Of a stretch of 64,000 nucleotides of DNA, positions 22,641-33,599 are shown one piece after another. Origin of the DNA: Sclerotinia nivalis (lineage: Eukaryota > Ascomycota > Leotiomycetes > Helotiales > Sclerotiniaceae); NCBI GenBank assembly GCA_029531795.1, contig JAPEIS010000012.1, forward strand, positions 2,108,001 to 2,172,000. The letters are read 5' to 3'. How positions within the stretch are numbered: the stretch's first letter is position 1; each line of letters opens with the position of its first letter. The notes below the pieces were generated by a model that ran no database searches, was not told where the DNA came from, and saw only the letters and a program-made list of their open reading frames with translations. The position numbers and the translations under genes were made by a program.

Positions 22641-23330
22641 AGAATTTTTATATTTCAAAAATCGGTTTTTATTTTTTTTCGAATTAAAGATAATTCGAAA
22701 ATAAATCGATGATAATTTTGTCAAAGGTTTTATTCAGGAATCAAGATCACGAAATATAGTTCTATTACTTTTAACAATCAAACCTGGTGGAGGGATTTGT
22801 ATTTGTCAGGATTATCATAATTTGAATAATATTACTATTAAGAATTGATATTCTTTATCAATTGTTCAAAAAACCCTGAATATTTTTTGCAATACAAAAA
22901 TCTATATCAAATTAGATATTATTATTGTTTTCAATAAATTTTGTATTACAAAAAATGACAAATAGAAAACTGTTTTTATTATTCGATTTGGATTATTCGA
23001 ATTATTAATTATATCTTTTGGTTTTTGCAATATATTAATGTTATTTTAATACTATATTAATTACACTTTGTTTGATGAATTGAATAAATATTATATTGTA
23101 TATCTCGATAATATTCTTATATATTTTGAAAATAAAAATCAATATCGAGAATATATTTACAATATAATTCAGAAATTACAAAATGCTGATTTACAAATCG
23201 ATATTAATAAATACAAATTCGAAACAATTTTTACAAAATATTTAGGCTTTATAATTACAATTGAAAGTATAAAAATGAATCAAGATAAAGTATCAGTTAT
23301 TATTTTTTAGATATAATTAATGTCTATTAA
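22641..23330 (+). pseudogene. D2 reverse transcriptase
   Basis: The N-terminal part is read from about 22680. Fingers/palm motifs include ICICQDY-like at 22795-22820, IYIKLDIIIVFNKFCI at about 22900-22950, and then RFGLFELLIISFGFCNIL. An 80-codon open stretch (23068-23310) begins FDELNKYYIVYLDNILIYFE: the YLDD box is YLDN (GAT to AAT). It ends DLQIDINKYKFETIFTKYLGF. Inactive. Confidence 0.87.
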
Positions 23331-23890
23331 AGATTTACAATGATTCCTTAGTTTTGTGAATTTTTATTATCGATTTATAAAAGATTTTTCAAAGATCTAT
23401 TGTTCTTTAAATGATCTTTTGTAGAAAGGAATAGATTGGTAATAGGAGAATGATTATATAATAATATTCGAGAATCTAAAGAAAGTATTTATAATAGTTT
23501 CAGTATTTGTTTATTTTAATTATAATAAAAAAATTGTATTGGAAATAGATACTTCGGATTGGGTTTTGGGAAGGGTATTTTCTTAGTATGATGATAATAA
23601 TGTTTTATAATCAATAGTATACTTTTCTTCGAAACATTCGATTATTGAATATAATTATAAGATTTATAATAAAAAGCTATTAGTTATTATTAAATCAATA
23701 AAAGAATAACGATCAAAATTATAAGGATTTCAATAGAAATTCGAAATCCTAATCGATCATAAAAATCTGGAATACTTTACAACAATAAAAGTATTAAATC
23801 AATGTCAAGTATGATAATCAGAATTCCTATTTCAATATAATTTCCGAATTGTTTATCGATTAGGAACTAAAGCAATTTGGTCAAATACTT
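23331..23890 (+). pseudogene. D2 RNase H
   Basis: Reads [15 protein letters not shown], then ETDTSD- and YNYKIYNKKLLVIIKSIKE, then FEILIDHKNLEYFTTIKVLNQCQ and a final YRLGTKAI. The three acidic positions of RNase H can be located, with the second changed (KELLAI to KKLLVI). Confidence 0.82.
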
Positions 23891-24840
23891 TGAATCATTA
23901 ACGAATGGATCGATTTGATAGTTTTGATTCTAATGATGAATGTTTAAAAAACTGGGAGTGTATTGTTTTATTTGTTGATAAATTCGATATAGATTTATAT
24001 AAAGAATTTATAAGCGATTTTTTGTTAGTTGTAATAGTTTGGATAATATTATTTGAAGATAAGTTTATTGATGAATTCATTGATATAGTATACAATAGAT
24101 CAGATATGGTCAAATAATTAATATCAACAATCGAAGATCTTTTTACAATTAAATGATTAAAAGAATTCAGGAAAACTTTACGAATAGTTATATAGAATTG
24201 TTGTATTTACAATAATAAAATCTATTATGATGAAAAACTATGGATTCTGTTTGATGATAAATTAAAGATACAAATTTTATATAGAATATATTCATCGGGT
24301 TTTGTTGGTTATTCTGATCGTACGAAGATTATTGATTTGATCTTCAAAAACTATTGATGATTATAAATATATCAAGAAATAAACATTTATATTCAAACTT
24401 GTGAACTTTATATTTGAACAAAATCCCTAAAATCATCCTTTCCAGGATTCCTAAAATCATTACCTGTTCTTTTCCAATTATAATTAGATATTTCAATCGA
24501 TTACATTATATCTTTGTTAGATTATAAACATTATAATTCAATATACAAATATATATTAATGGTTATTTATAGATTAACAAAAATGAAGTATTTTATAAAT
24601 ATAAGATTTTTAATAACAAAAGAATTAATTAATATTTTTATTAATTGTATTTATACATTACATAATCTCCCGGAAAATATTATTTCAAATCGAGGAATAC
24701 AATTTGTATCAGGATTCTGGATACAGCTTTCTAAACGATTGAGAATAGCCCTTAAATATAATTTAATATTTCATCTACAGATAGATAGCTAAACAAAACG
24801 AATTAATTCAATTCTAGAATAGTATTTATATATATTTATA
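23891..24840 (+). pseudogene. D2 integrase
   Basis: The part from 23905 to 24230 is the RNase H-integrase linker (an open stretch MDRFDSFDSNDECLKN and further). HHCC begins near 24290. The core is open at 24514-24792: KYFINIRFLITKELINIF, IISNRGIQFVSGFW, HLQIDS, then beyond the first stop KRINSILE. The second Asp of DDE is Asn (SNRG), and the Glu of QTERIN is Lys, as in E1 and D1. The first Asp is in SIDYI near 24500. Confidence 0.87.
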
Positions 24841-24879
24841 AACTTTTATTAAAATAATTAAATAGAATAATTATTATTA

Positions 24880-25680
24880 ATAAAATTTGCTTCAAATAAT
24901 TTGATTTCTAAAACAACAAACTGTTCGTTATTCTTTGCAAATTACAGTTTTAATTTACAATTGGATATAGAACCTAATAAACCTTACCCTTCAAATATAA
25001 CAATAATTCAAAAATACGAATTCTTCAAGGGAAACAAAACAATTGATAGAATAGAATATATCCTGGATCAATTCAAAACATTTGCGAAACAATTTATTAC
25101 AATCTACAAGAAATATATAAATCGGAACAGATTAGATTCGCTACAATACACAAAAGAACAAAAAGGATATATAAATACGAAAAATATAAAGATATCTTAT
25201 AAAACAAAAAAACTCAACAATAAATGAATCGGATTATATAAAATAATAAAGATTTATTTATATATTTGTTTGATCGAACTATTAGAAAATATACGAATTT
25301 TCTTAGTATTTTATTATTCGTTATTAAAATCAATATATCCAAAACCTCATTTCTCAAAACAAACTTTAATTAACGAATCGGAATCGAAAACCATAAAAGA
25401 TAGAATTTTTGAAAAAGAAAACAAAAAGAAAAAACCAATTCAGAAATAAATATTTAAAAGTATACTTGATAATTATAATGAAAATAACTATCATTATCAA
25501 ATCAAATAGAGATACTACATATTAATCTAACAATTAATATCAAATCTAAAAGACAATAAAAAGATCCTAATCGATTATTATCATTTATACCTCAAGAAAC
25601 CTGAACTATCATTATAGATCTTGAATCATTTAAACATTGTAATACTATTATCAATTTTAGTTTCTACAAAAACTTTACAA
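24880..25680 (+). pseudogene. D2 integrase C-terminus: GPY/F-like module and chromodomain
   Basis: An open stretch of 108 codons (24901-25227) reads SLFFANYSFNLQLDIEPNKPYP and on to RNRLDSLQYTKEQKGYINTKNIK, the module after the integrase core. From 25230 come a GPY/F-like piece and then the chromodomain (25425-25640), with KSILDNYNENNYHYQIK, a stop where Trp is expected, and LIDYYHLYLKKPE. Most differences from E1 are transitions. Confidence 0.82.
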
Positions 25681-25879
25681 TAATCAACAAAAAAGAAAAT
25701 ACAATTTGTTTGAACAGGAAAATAGTATCTCAAATTTTAAAACGATCTTAAAATTTGAAAGATAATCTCACAACTCAAGAATTTGAAGCGTTTGGATAAG
25801 ATTTTGCTTGAACAATTGTTTTTCAAAAAAGGTTTTATCAATAGTTTGAGAACAAATTAGATTTTAAGGAAAAGAATAC

Positions 25880-26025
25880 TATTACAGATTCGTAACCCGT
25901 TCCTAGCTAATTTGTATAACTGTCTAAAACACCCATCCCCTATATAGTCGGCACTCTTCCTAGCACCTTCTTCCTTCTTTGTAGAATATCATCATATCTT
26001 AAAGCACCCTATCACCATCGTGATA
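25880..26025 (+). repeat. 3' LTR of element D2
   Basis: Starts TATTACAGATTCGTAACCCG and ends CATCGTGATA, 146 bp. It is preceded by the polypurine tract AAGGAAAAGAATAC. Confidence 0.92.
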
Positions 26026-26480
26026 ACTAAATTAGATATTATTATTGTTTTCAACAAATTTTGTATTATAGAGAATAACGAATGGAAAACTGTTTTTATT
26101 ATTCGATTTGGATTCTTCGAATCATTAATTATATTTTTTGGTCTTTGCAATATATTAGTATTATTCTAATACTACATTAATTACATTTTGTTTGACGAAT
26201 TGAATAAATACTATACAATATACCTCGATAACATTCTTATATATTTCGAAAATAAAAATCAATACTGAGAATATATCTGTAATATAATCCAGAAACTATA
26301 AGATACTGGCTTACAAATCGATATTAATAAATACAAATTCGAAACAACTTTTATAAAATACTTAAACTTTATAATTACAATTGAAGATATAAAAATAGAT
26401 TAAGATAAAATATCGATTATTACTTTTTAAATACAATCAATATCTGTTAAAGATTTATAATGATTCTTCAACTTTACAAA
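26026..26480 (+). pseudogene. D1 reverse transcriptase, continued after D2
   Basis: Resumes with KLDIIIVFNKFCI (first catalytic Asp kept), RFGFFESLII and FGLCNILV, then FDELNKYYTIYLDNILIYFE with YLDD changed to YLDN. It aligns with D2 22900-23310. Nearly every difference is C here against T in D2, or A here against G in D2. Confidence 0.87.
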
Positions 26481-27010
26481 TTTTTATTATCGATTTATAA
26501 AAAAAATTTTAAAGATCTGTTATTCTTTAAATAATCTTTTACAAAAAGGAATAAATTGATAATGAAAAAACAATGATACAATAATATTCGAGAATTTAAA
26601 GAATATATTTACAATAATTCTAGTATTTGCTTATTTTAATCATAATAGGAAAACTATATTAAAAACAGATACTTCGGATTGAATTTCAAAACGAGTACTT
26701 TTTCAATATAATAACAACAACATTTTACAATTAATAATATACTTTTCTTCGAAATATTTGATTACTGAATATAATTACAAAATCTATAATAAAAAATTAT
26801 TAATTATTATTAAATCAATAAAAGAATAACGATTAGAATTACAAAAATCTCAATAGGAATTCGAAATCTTAATCAATCACAAAAATCTAGAATACTTTAC
26901 AATAACAAAAATATTAAATCAATATCAAATACAATAATCAAAGTTCCTATTTTAATACAACTTCCGAATTGTTTATCGACCAAAAACCAAAACAATTCAG
27001 CCAAATACTT
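26481..27010 (+). pseudogene. D1 RNase H
   Basis: Reads FTNFYYRFIKKI, LKTDTSD (Glu to Lys before the catalytic Asp), YNYKIYNKKLLIIIKSIKE, FEILINHKNLEYFTITKIL and YRPKTKTI. The third acidic residue is Asn. Order and spacing are as in D2 and E1. Confidence 0.8.
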
Positions 27011-27960
27011 TGAACCATCAATAAGAAGATCGATCTGATAACTCTAATCCCAACAACGAACGTTTAAAAAACCGAAAGTATATCATTTTATTTACTAATA
27101 GATTCGATATAAATCTATACAAAGAATTTACAGACGATCTTTCATTAATTATAATAGATTAGATAATACCATTTGAAAACAAATCCATCAACGAACTCAT
27201 TGATACAATATATAATAGATCAAATATAATCAAACAATTAATATCAACAATCGAAAATCCCTTCACAATCAAAAAAGCTTTACAAATAACTATACAAAAT
27301 TGCTATATTTACAATAATAAAATCTACTATTATAAAAAACTATAGATTCCATCTAATAATAAACTAAAAATACAAATTTTATACAAAATACATTTGTCGG
27401 ATCTTATTGACCATTCTGATCGTACAAAGATTATTGATTTAATCTCCAGAAGCTATTAATAATTACAAATACATCAAAAAATAAATACTTATATTCAAAT
27501 TTGTAAACTTTATATTCGAACAAAATCCCCAAAATCATTTCTTTTAGAATTCCTGAAACTATTGTTTGTTCCTTTTCAACTATAATCAGATATTTCAATT
27601 GATTATATTATACCTTTACTAAATTATAAATACTACAATTCAATATACAAATATATATTAGTAATTATTTGTAGATTGACAAAAATAAAGTATTTTATAA
27701 ATATAAGATCTTTGATAATAAAAGAATTGATTAATGCTTTCATCAATTACATTTATATATTATATAATCTACTGGAAAATATCATTTCAGATTGAAGAAT
27801 ACAATTCGTATTGGAATTCTAAATACAATTTTCTGAACGATTGAAAATAGCCCTTAAATATAATTCAGCGTTTCATTCACAGATAAACAATCAAACAAAA
27901 TAGATCAATTCAATTTTAAAACAGTATTTATATATATTTATAAACTTTCATTAGAATAAT
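27011..27960 (+). pseudogene. D1 integrase
   Basis: Linker with RSDNSNPNNERLKNRKYI, then HSDRTKIIDLI and YTYIQICKLYIRTKSPKSF (the second zinc Cys is Tyr). The core has ISIDYIIPLLNYKYYNS, IISD.RIQFVLEF and NNQTKQINSIL. The first and second Asp of DDE are kept, but the Glu is Lys. Stops at Trp codons break the frame. Confidence 0.85.
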
Positions 27961-28740
27961 TGAATGGAGTAATTATCTTTAATAAAATTTGCTTTAAATA
28001 ATTTGGTCTCTGAAACAATAGATTGTTTATTGTTTTTTGCGAATTACAATTTTAGTTTATAATTGAATATAGAATCTAATAAATTCTGTTTTTTTAGATA
28101 TAACAATAACTCAAAAACGCGAATTCTTTAAGAAAAACAAAACAATCGATAAAATGGAATATATTCTAAATCAACTCAAAGCATTTATAAAACAATCTAT
28201 CACAATTTATAAAGAATATATAAATAAAAACAGATCAGATTCATTATAATATATAAAAGAACAAAAAGTATATATAAATACGAAAAATATAAAGATATCT
28301 TATAAAACAAAAAAGTTTAATAATAAATAAATCGGATTATATAAAATAATAAAGGTTTATCTATATACTTATTTGATCAAATTATTAGAAAATATACGAA
28401 TCTTTTCAATATTCTATTATTCATTATTAAAACCAATATATCTAAAACTTTGTTTCTCAGAATAAACTTTAATTAACGAATCGAAATCGAAAACTATAAA
28501 AAACAGAATCTTTGAAAAAGAAGACAAAAAGAAAGAACCAATTCAGAAATAGATATTTGAAAATATACTTGATAAAGATAACTATTATTATCAAATCAAA
28601 TAAAAACATTACACATCAATCTAGTAACCAATTTCAGATCTAAAAAGCAATGAAAAAACCCTAATCGATTATCATTGTTTACACCCCAAAAAATCTAAAC
28701 CATCATTATAAATATTGGATCATTCAAACACTACAATATT
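27961..28740 (+). pseudogene. D1 integrase C-terminus and chromodomain
   Basis: FALNNLVSETIDCLLFFANYNFSL corresponds to the segment after the integrase core. Later come KKFNNK, IRIFSIFYYSLLKPIYL (GPY/F-like) and the chromodomain at about 28530-28720. The chromodomain is more damaged than in E1 and D2. A 10-bp deletion relative to D2 (AATTATAATG) shortens the start of the chromodomain near 28570. Confidence 0.75.
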
Positions 28741-28971
28741 GTTGTTAGTTTCAGCTTTTACAAAAACTTTACGATAATTAACAAAAAATAAAGTATAATT
28801 TGTTTGAATAAGAAAATAGTATCTTAAATTTTAAAATAATCTTAAAATTTGAAAAGTAATCTTACAATTTAAGAATTTGAAGCGTCTAGACAAGATTTTG
28901 CTTAAACAATTATTTTACAAAAGGTTTTATCAATAGTTTGAGGACAAACTAGATTTTAAGGAAAGGGATAT

Positions 28972-29117
28972 TATTATAGGTTCGTAACCCGTTCCTAGCT
29001 AGTCTATATAATTGCCTAAGGTATTTATCCCCTATATAATCGATGCTCTTTCTAGCACCTTCTTCCTCCTTTGTAGAATATCATCATATCTTAAAGCACT
29101 CTACCACCACTGTGATA
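28972..29117 (+). repeat. 3' LTR of element D1
   Basis: Starts TATTATAGGTTCGTAACCCG and ends CACTGTGATA, 146 bp. It is preceded by the polypurine tract AAGGAAAGGGATAT and followed by tataa, the mutated copy of tgtaa. Confidence 0.92.
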
Positions 29118-29122
29118 TATAA

Positions 29123-29811
29123 TCTGATATTATTACTTTATTTCTCTTTACGAATATAATATAAGAATAAAGATAGAAGTAATCGATCTGCAAATTATAA
29201 TTCAAAAACTTATTTTCGATTTACAAATCGAGAAAACTATATTTATACAATAGAAAGAGGAAAACGACAGATTGATTGTTTATCTAATCCAATTTTATTC
29301 TATCCCTGTTGCTCTATTTATTTCAATCTTTATTAATTTGATCGATCTTTCGTTTTTGATATTTGTTATAATTCTAATTGCTATTTTTGTTCTATCGAAG
29401 TTTCAATTGAATGAGAAAGTATTTGATTCTGTATCTTTTGATAAAACGAAAATCGATTTTGATCGATTTGTTAATCAAATATAGAATAAGATATGTACCA
29501 ATTCCGATTGCTTTATTTTCCTGTATTCCTATTTGATTTACATAATTGGAAGATTAACTAGATCTATTATTGTACAAATTCGATTGTATAATATCAAAGA
29601 ATAATTTGTTAAATTTATCGATTATAAGAATTTGTTATAAATATTAGAAAGAGCTTATAGAAACCAAAACAAATAAATCGAAGTCTGAAAACTTTTGATT
29701 AATCTGAAACAAAAGAATCAATTATTCTATATATTTTATATTAAATTTCAAAGACTAATATTGGAAACCGGGATAACTAATAACAATAGTATTCTAGTTA
29801 TTCTGTTAGAA
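29123..29811 (+). pseudogene. element F gag, first part
   Basis: The + frame from about 29580 reads FIDYKNLLKILERAYRNQNKQIEV.KLLINLKQKNQLFYIFYIKFQRLILETGITNNNSILVILLE. This is the gypsy gag capsid pattern (FxDxxxLxxxLERxYGDPxxxxxAxxxLxxLRQxxxxFxxYYAxFQRLAxExGW). Upstream, 29272-29484 is an open stretch with no motif that is probably the gag N-terminus. Copia element K cuts the frame after 29816. It resumes at 45792. Confidence 0.8.
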
Positions 29812-29816
29812 TAAAC

Positions 29817-30214
29817 TGTCACGGGTAATTACATATTATCTAAATCACATATAATGATCTATGATCAATACATTATCGTATGATCATTATACTCTTTCCT
29901 ATGTTATTTATATCGTACGATCATTGTATGTTTTCTTATATCATTTGTATTCAGGCTATTCTAATTCCTTGATTATCCTTACGATTAATCAAATTGATTT
30001 TGATATAATATCATTAGAAATCATACCTTAATAATGTATCTCATCAATTAAATAATAAGGATCTAGTTTATATATACAATCCTCGATGAATAGAATCAAG
30101 GGTAAATCATTGGATAAATTCTTATTCAATTAGATATTTAACTTTATCATTCCAATAGAACTATCTTCTCTTTGATCTCTTCAATATACTTTGTAATCAT
30201 ACTATCTCGTGATA
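29817..30214 (+). repeat. 5' LTR of element K (398 bp)
   Basis: Begins TGTCACGGGTAATTACATAT and ends CTATCTCGTGATA. It contains repeats of the CATTATCGTATGATCATTAT type. It matches the 3' copy nearly throughout. Confidence 0.92.
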
Positions 30215-30240
30215 ATTATAAGCCTGGTAGCTTTTAATCT
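30215..30240 (+). promoter_or_regulatory. K primer-binding site, resembling the anticodon arm of initiator tRNA-Met
   Basis: Directly after the 5' LTR lies ATTATAAGCCTGGTAGC. With one G-to-A change this contains TTATGAGCC, the complement of the tRNA-iMet anticodon loop and stem (CAT anticodon). Priming with a cleaved half of tRNA-iMet is known for copia of Drosophila and for Ty5. The assignment is by similarity and is inferred. Confidence 0.5.
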
Positions 30241-31560
30241 GCCCAAACTTCTATTCAACGATTATTCAATTCACAAAAGATCAATTTTTTTCATTTCAAT
30301 CCTATCTTTCTTATAAGTTCAAATATTCGAATCTTCTTAATTATTTTCTTTTCAATATAATGAAAAATCAAAATGATTCTTTTATTCTCATTATTTATAT
30401 TTAATAATTGAAATAGTATTTTCGTTTGAAGAATAAATATTTGATTCAAGGAATCTAAAAATAAATCAATTTAGATACTGATCTACTCATTTTCATTTCA
30501 AATATTATTATTCTAAGTTCAGATCTAATAAATGAATCAATTTGTATTTAGATTGATTGATTAATAGTCAAATCTTCTATTCTCCTTTCTGTTATCGATC
30601 TTCAAACGAAATATAATCGAATTAATCAAATTCAATATCAAAAGGAATTCTCGGAATACTTTATAGTAATTCAAACAAAAAAGGATTCAAATGAAGATAT
30701 TAGAATGAATGATTTCGATAATTATATATTAGAATCTGTTTTATTTAGATGCATTGCTTTATTTCTAATTATTTTCTAAGATATATTTATGAGATTCAAT
30801 ACTTTTCAAATGGAATATTGATATTGATAATAAGAATATATATAGAATTATAAAGCTTTTAGAGATATTTATAAATAGATTGAATTATTTATCGATCAAA
30901 TATATCTTATAAAGTTATCTATTCTCAATAAAAAATATAACGATTCTCTTTCTCAAAACAATTATCCTTTTATTCAAACAAAAGCTTGTATTAACGATAA
31001 TTTTTGTTAAATTTATAGTTCTCTATAAATATCGGTTTATTCTAGTACAAGTATCGTTTGGTAGAATCGATTTTATCAAATGATATAAGGATTGGATAAT
31101 CGCTTTCATCAAAGTTCAGATATATGAAATTACGGAAGTACAAAATGAAATCGTTATCAATATTTTTCTGTAAACAATTGATATCAGAATGTTTTCAATC
31201 TAGGTAAATATTATGATAATATAAATCGAAATGAACAATCAATTCGGAATACCAAATCTTTCATTCAAACAATTCGGAGATGTTTTTGAAGGATTGGTCT
31301 TTCTGGATTTGATCGTTTTTAAAACTAAAAAAAGTATATATTTTATTTTTAATTCTTCTCAAAACAATAAAAAGTTTAAAAAGAATAAAAAAGGATTCAA
31401 TTCTAGAAACAATCAGGATATCAATAGAATCTGGGATTGTCCTTGCAAAACGGAAATCAAATGAAAGAATAATTTTGGGTATCGGTATTCTGTAAGTAAT
31501 TGTTGAATTATAAAGTTAGTATTTATTAATAAGACAAATCTGATATTTAAATAGTTTTAT
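30241..31560 (+). pseudogene. K gag
   Basis: Gag position after the leader. The frame is recognisable in its second half. 31231-31464 is open (77 codons) and ends with an Asn/Lys-rich basic stretch and RIWDCPCKTEIK, where copia gags of this type have a zinc knuckle (DCPCGxxH...C). The His is lost, but a downstream Cys (VSNC) remains after the stop. Upstream, QVSFGRIDFIKWYKDWIIAF is readable. Heavily broken before 30950. Confidence 0.65.
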
Positions 31561-31639
31561 ACCGATTTTGATTTCAAGACAATTAGAAATCGAACAAACT
31601 CATAATCTTGGAAGTATATATACTTTAAATAAATTAAGA

Positions 31640-32230
31640 AAGGATAAATGAAATCCAATATAAATCCTTTTGAATATATACTCAATATTATTATCCTTAA
31701 TATTCGAATCGATTAAATAGGGATTTATTTTATTATTATAAGAGTTCATTATCTCTTTAATAATATCTTGTTTGATAATTGTAGTATTATATATATTATA
31801 AACGATATTTCTCTTTTTGATAACAATTGATATATATCATCTTATTTTAATGATTTTATGAAGGTAGGTACTACAATCTTTCAAGTTCTAGACTATAGTA
31901 TTTGTATACTCAAAAGTATTATTATAAAAGAGGATTATTTTAATAATGATTTTGTTTTGAATGATATAACATTTATTTTTGGTTTTTATATCAATATCGT
32001 TTCGGAGATTCGATTGTTGAAAGCTAATATATAGTATTCTAAATACGATTGTATTTTTCGAAAAGGGGATTTGTCAAATAGTATCGTAATTGTTCAATAC
32101 ATTTGTATTGAAAATCTTGTATTTCTAGAATACAAATTATTTTCTATTTATTTGAATATTTTTTTATTTATTCCTATAAGCAATCTTTCTTTGATATATT
32201 CAATTATAAATTGTAAAATTAATAAAGTAT
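31640..32230 (+). pseudogene. K protease
   Basis: Reads LFDNCSIIYIINDISLFD, where copia proteases have LDSGAxxH...: Asp kept, Gly box changed. It is followed by DFMKVGTTIFQVLDYSICILK, ITFIFGFYINIVSEIRLLKANIQYSKYDCIFRKGDLSN and IENLVFLEYKLFSIY. The order and motifs correspond to the protease and pre-integrase segment in ascomycete copia elements. Confidence 0.78.
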
Positions 32231-32259
32231 TTTATTGATTTCATAATCCATCTCTTCCA

Positions 32260-33560
32260 AAGGAAGATACAAATAAACTATAGTATAAACGTTTAGGACA
32301 TCTAGAAAAAGAAGTATTCGAATATTTGGTATTTGCAATAAGAAATATTAAAATAAAAGATATTATTTATATTAAATATACAGATTATATTTATATATAT
32401 ACGAAATAGATTATCTTTTATATATTAAATAATCGTTAATCGTTTTGATTATTTTATAAAATCCAATAGAATCTTTTTGATTTCGATAAAGGGTATATAA
32501 ATGTATTATGGTTTTTTATAATCAAAGAAATATATAACAATAAGATTTTCTTGTATCTTTTTTATAGGAAGATCTATAATGAAGTGTTTTCTATTATATA
32601 AAGTTTTTTTGTTTAGATTCATTATAAATATAGCTTAATAATTGTAGGAATTTAATAAGATAACGATATATCTATTATTAGGATTATAAGAGATACACTA
32701 TTCGAAAAATAAATTGAATAAAAAGATATTAAATTTGAATTATCTTTTTCTTATATATATAAATCCAATAAAGGATCAGAATATATAGATTAAGAAATAG
32801 TTATAAAACAGATCAAAATGCAAATCATAGTAGATTTACTAAACAAACTCTAAATAAAAGTAATATAAATTGTAATTTATTTATATAATATAAATCCTTT
32901 GAAAACCAAATTCTTCAAATCTTTTAATGAGATATTCAATATGTAGTTCTATAATTATCTTTGCAAAAATAACTCTTTGCTTGTAGAAAAAATATTTAAT
33001 GATCTCTATTCTAATTGGAATAGGATCTACAGATATAGATACCGAACCTACCCCTTAAATAAGAATAGAAAGATTGGAATTAATAAAAGATAATATAAGA
33101 TCAATCCTCGAATATATATTAGATATTTGATGAATTATATTCTAGATATATTAATCTACTATATATAGATACCCAAACTCAATAAAGTTATTATCATTCG
33201 AAATGTTATATTCAACGAAAATTTCATTTACTATGTAGATTCTATCAATCAAATAATCGATATTCATAATATAGAACTCAAACAATTCGCTAAAACCCTT
33301 GATATACAGAATTATATAGAAATGAATAGAATAATCATTCAATACGAAAACAATTATAATGATTTCATTTATTTATTTATAAACATTAATCGAATAACTT
33401 TTGATTCATTCATTAAATGTATTTCAGATCTATTACCCACAAACAAATTGAACTCGAAGGTAGATATAGATCTAGAAAATAATAATAGGAATACAGAAAT
33501 CGATTTAAAACCATCCAATTCATCTAACAACTCAGATAATAACGATTGAATATGCAATGA
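32260..33560 (+). pseudogene. K integrase (GAG-pre-integrase, catalytic core, C-terminus)
   Basis: KRLGHLEKEVFEYLVF is the pre-integrase motif (WHRRLGHL). The core has LFDFDKGYINVLWFFI, a RD-like region near 32690 and a P-x-x-Q-N-G-like region after about 32790. Towards the end IYIRYLMNYILDILIYYI, PKLNKVIIIRNVIFNENFIY matches the conserved copia end (HIGYLVGYxxxNIFRIWxPxLNKVIxTRDVxFDE). An open stretch at 33322-33549 follows, acidic and Asn/Ser-rich, the linker to RT. Confidence 0.8.
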
Positions 33561-33599
33561 AGATATACAAATATCAATCGATCCTCCTATTAAAAAAGC

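Larger units (their letters stand above)
19157..26025 (+). mobile_element. element D2: Ty3/gypsy chromovirus inserted in D1 RT
   Basis: Two 146-bp LTRs (19157-19302, 25880-26025) with the exact duplication actaa at 19152-19156 and 26026-26030. Same family and same orientation as its host D1. The order gag, protease, linker, RT, RNase H, integrase, GPY/F and chromodomain is complete in + frames, with stops throughout. Its RT-RNase H segment has lost C rather than G on the + strand, opposite to D1. Confidence 0.93.
15393..29117 (+). mobile_element. element D1: Ty3/gypsy chromovirus (E1 family), interrupted by D2
   Basis: Two 146-bp LTRs (15393-15538, 28972-29117), flanked by tgtaa (15388-15392) and tataa (29118-29122). 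The target duplication therefore differs by one G-to-A change. Gag, protease and the start of RT lie at 15663-19156. RT resumes at 26026 after the D2 insertion, followed by RNase H, integrase and chromodomain. D1 lies in the leader of element F. Without D2 it is about 6.9 kb. It is strongly RIP-mutated, and its 3' half has lost G rather than C on the + strand. Confidence 0.92.

Noticed and set aside
29820..29950. CRISPR-like or operator array from repeated ATCATTAT / TATGATCATTAT motifs
   Set aside because: These are short irregular repeats within the K LTR, present in both LTR copies. They are probably promoter-related and not a spacer-repeat array.
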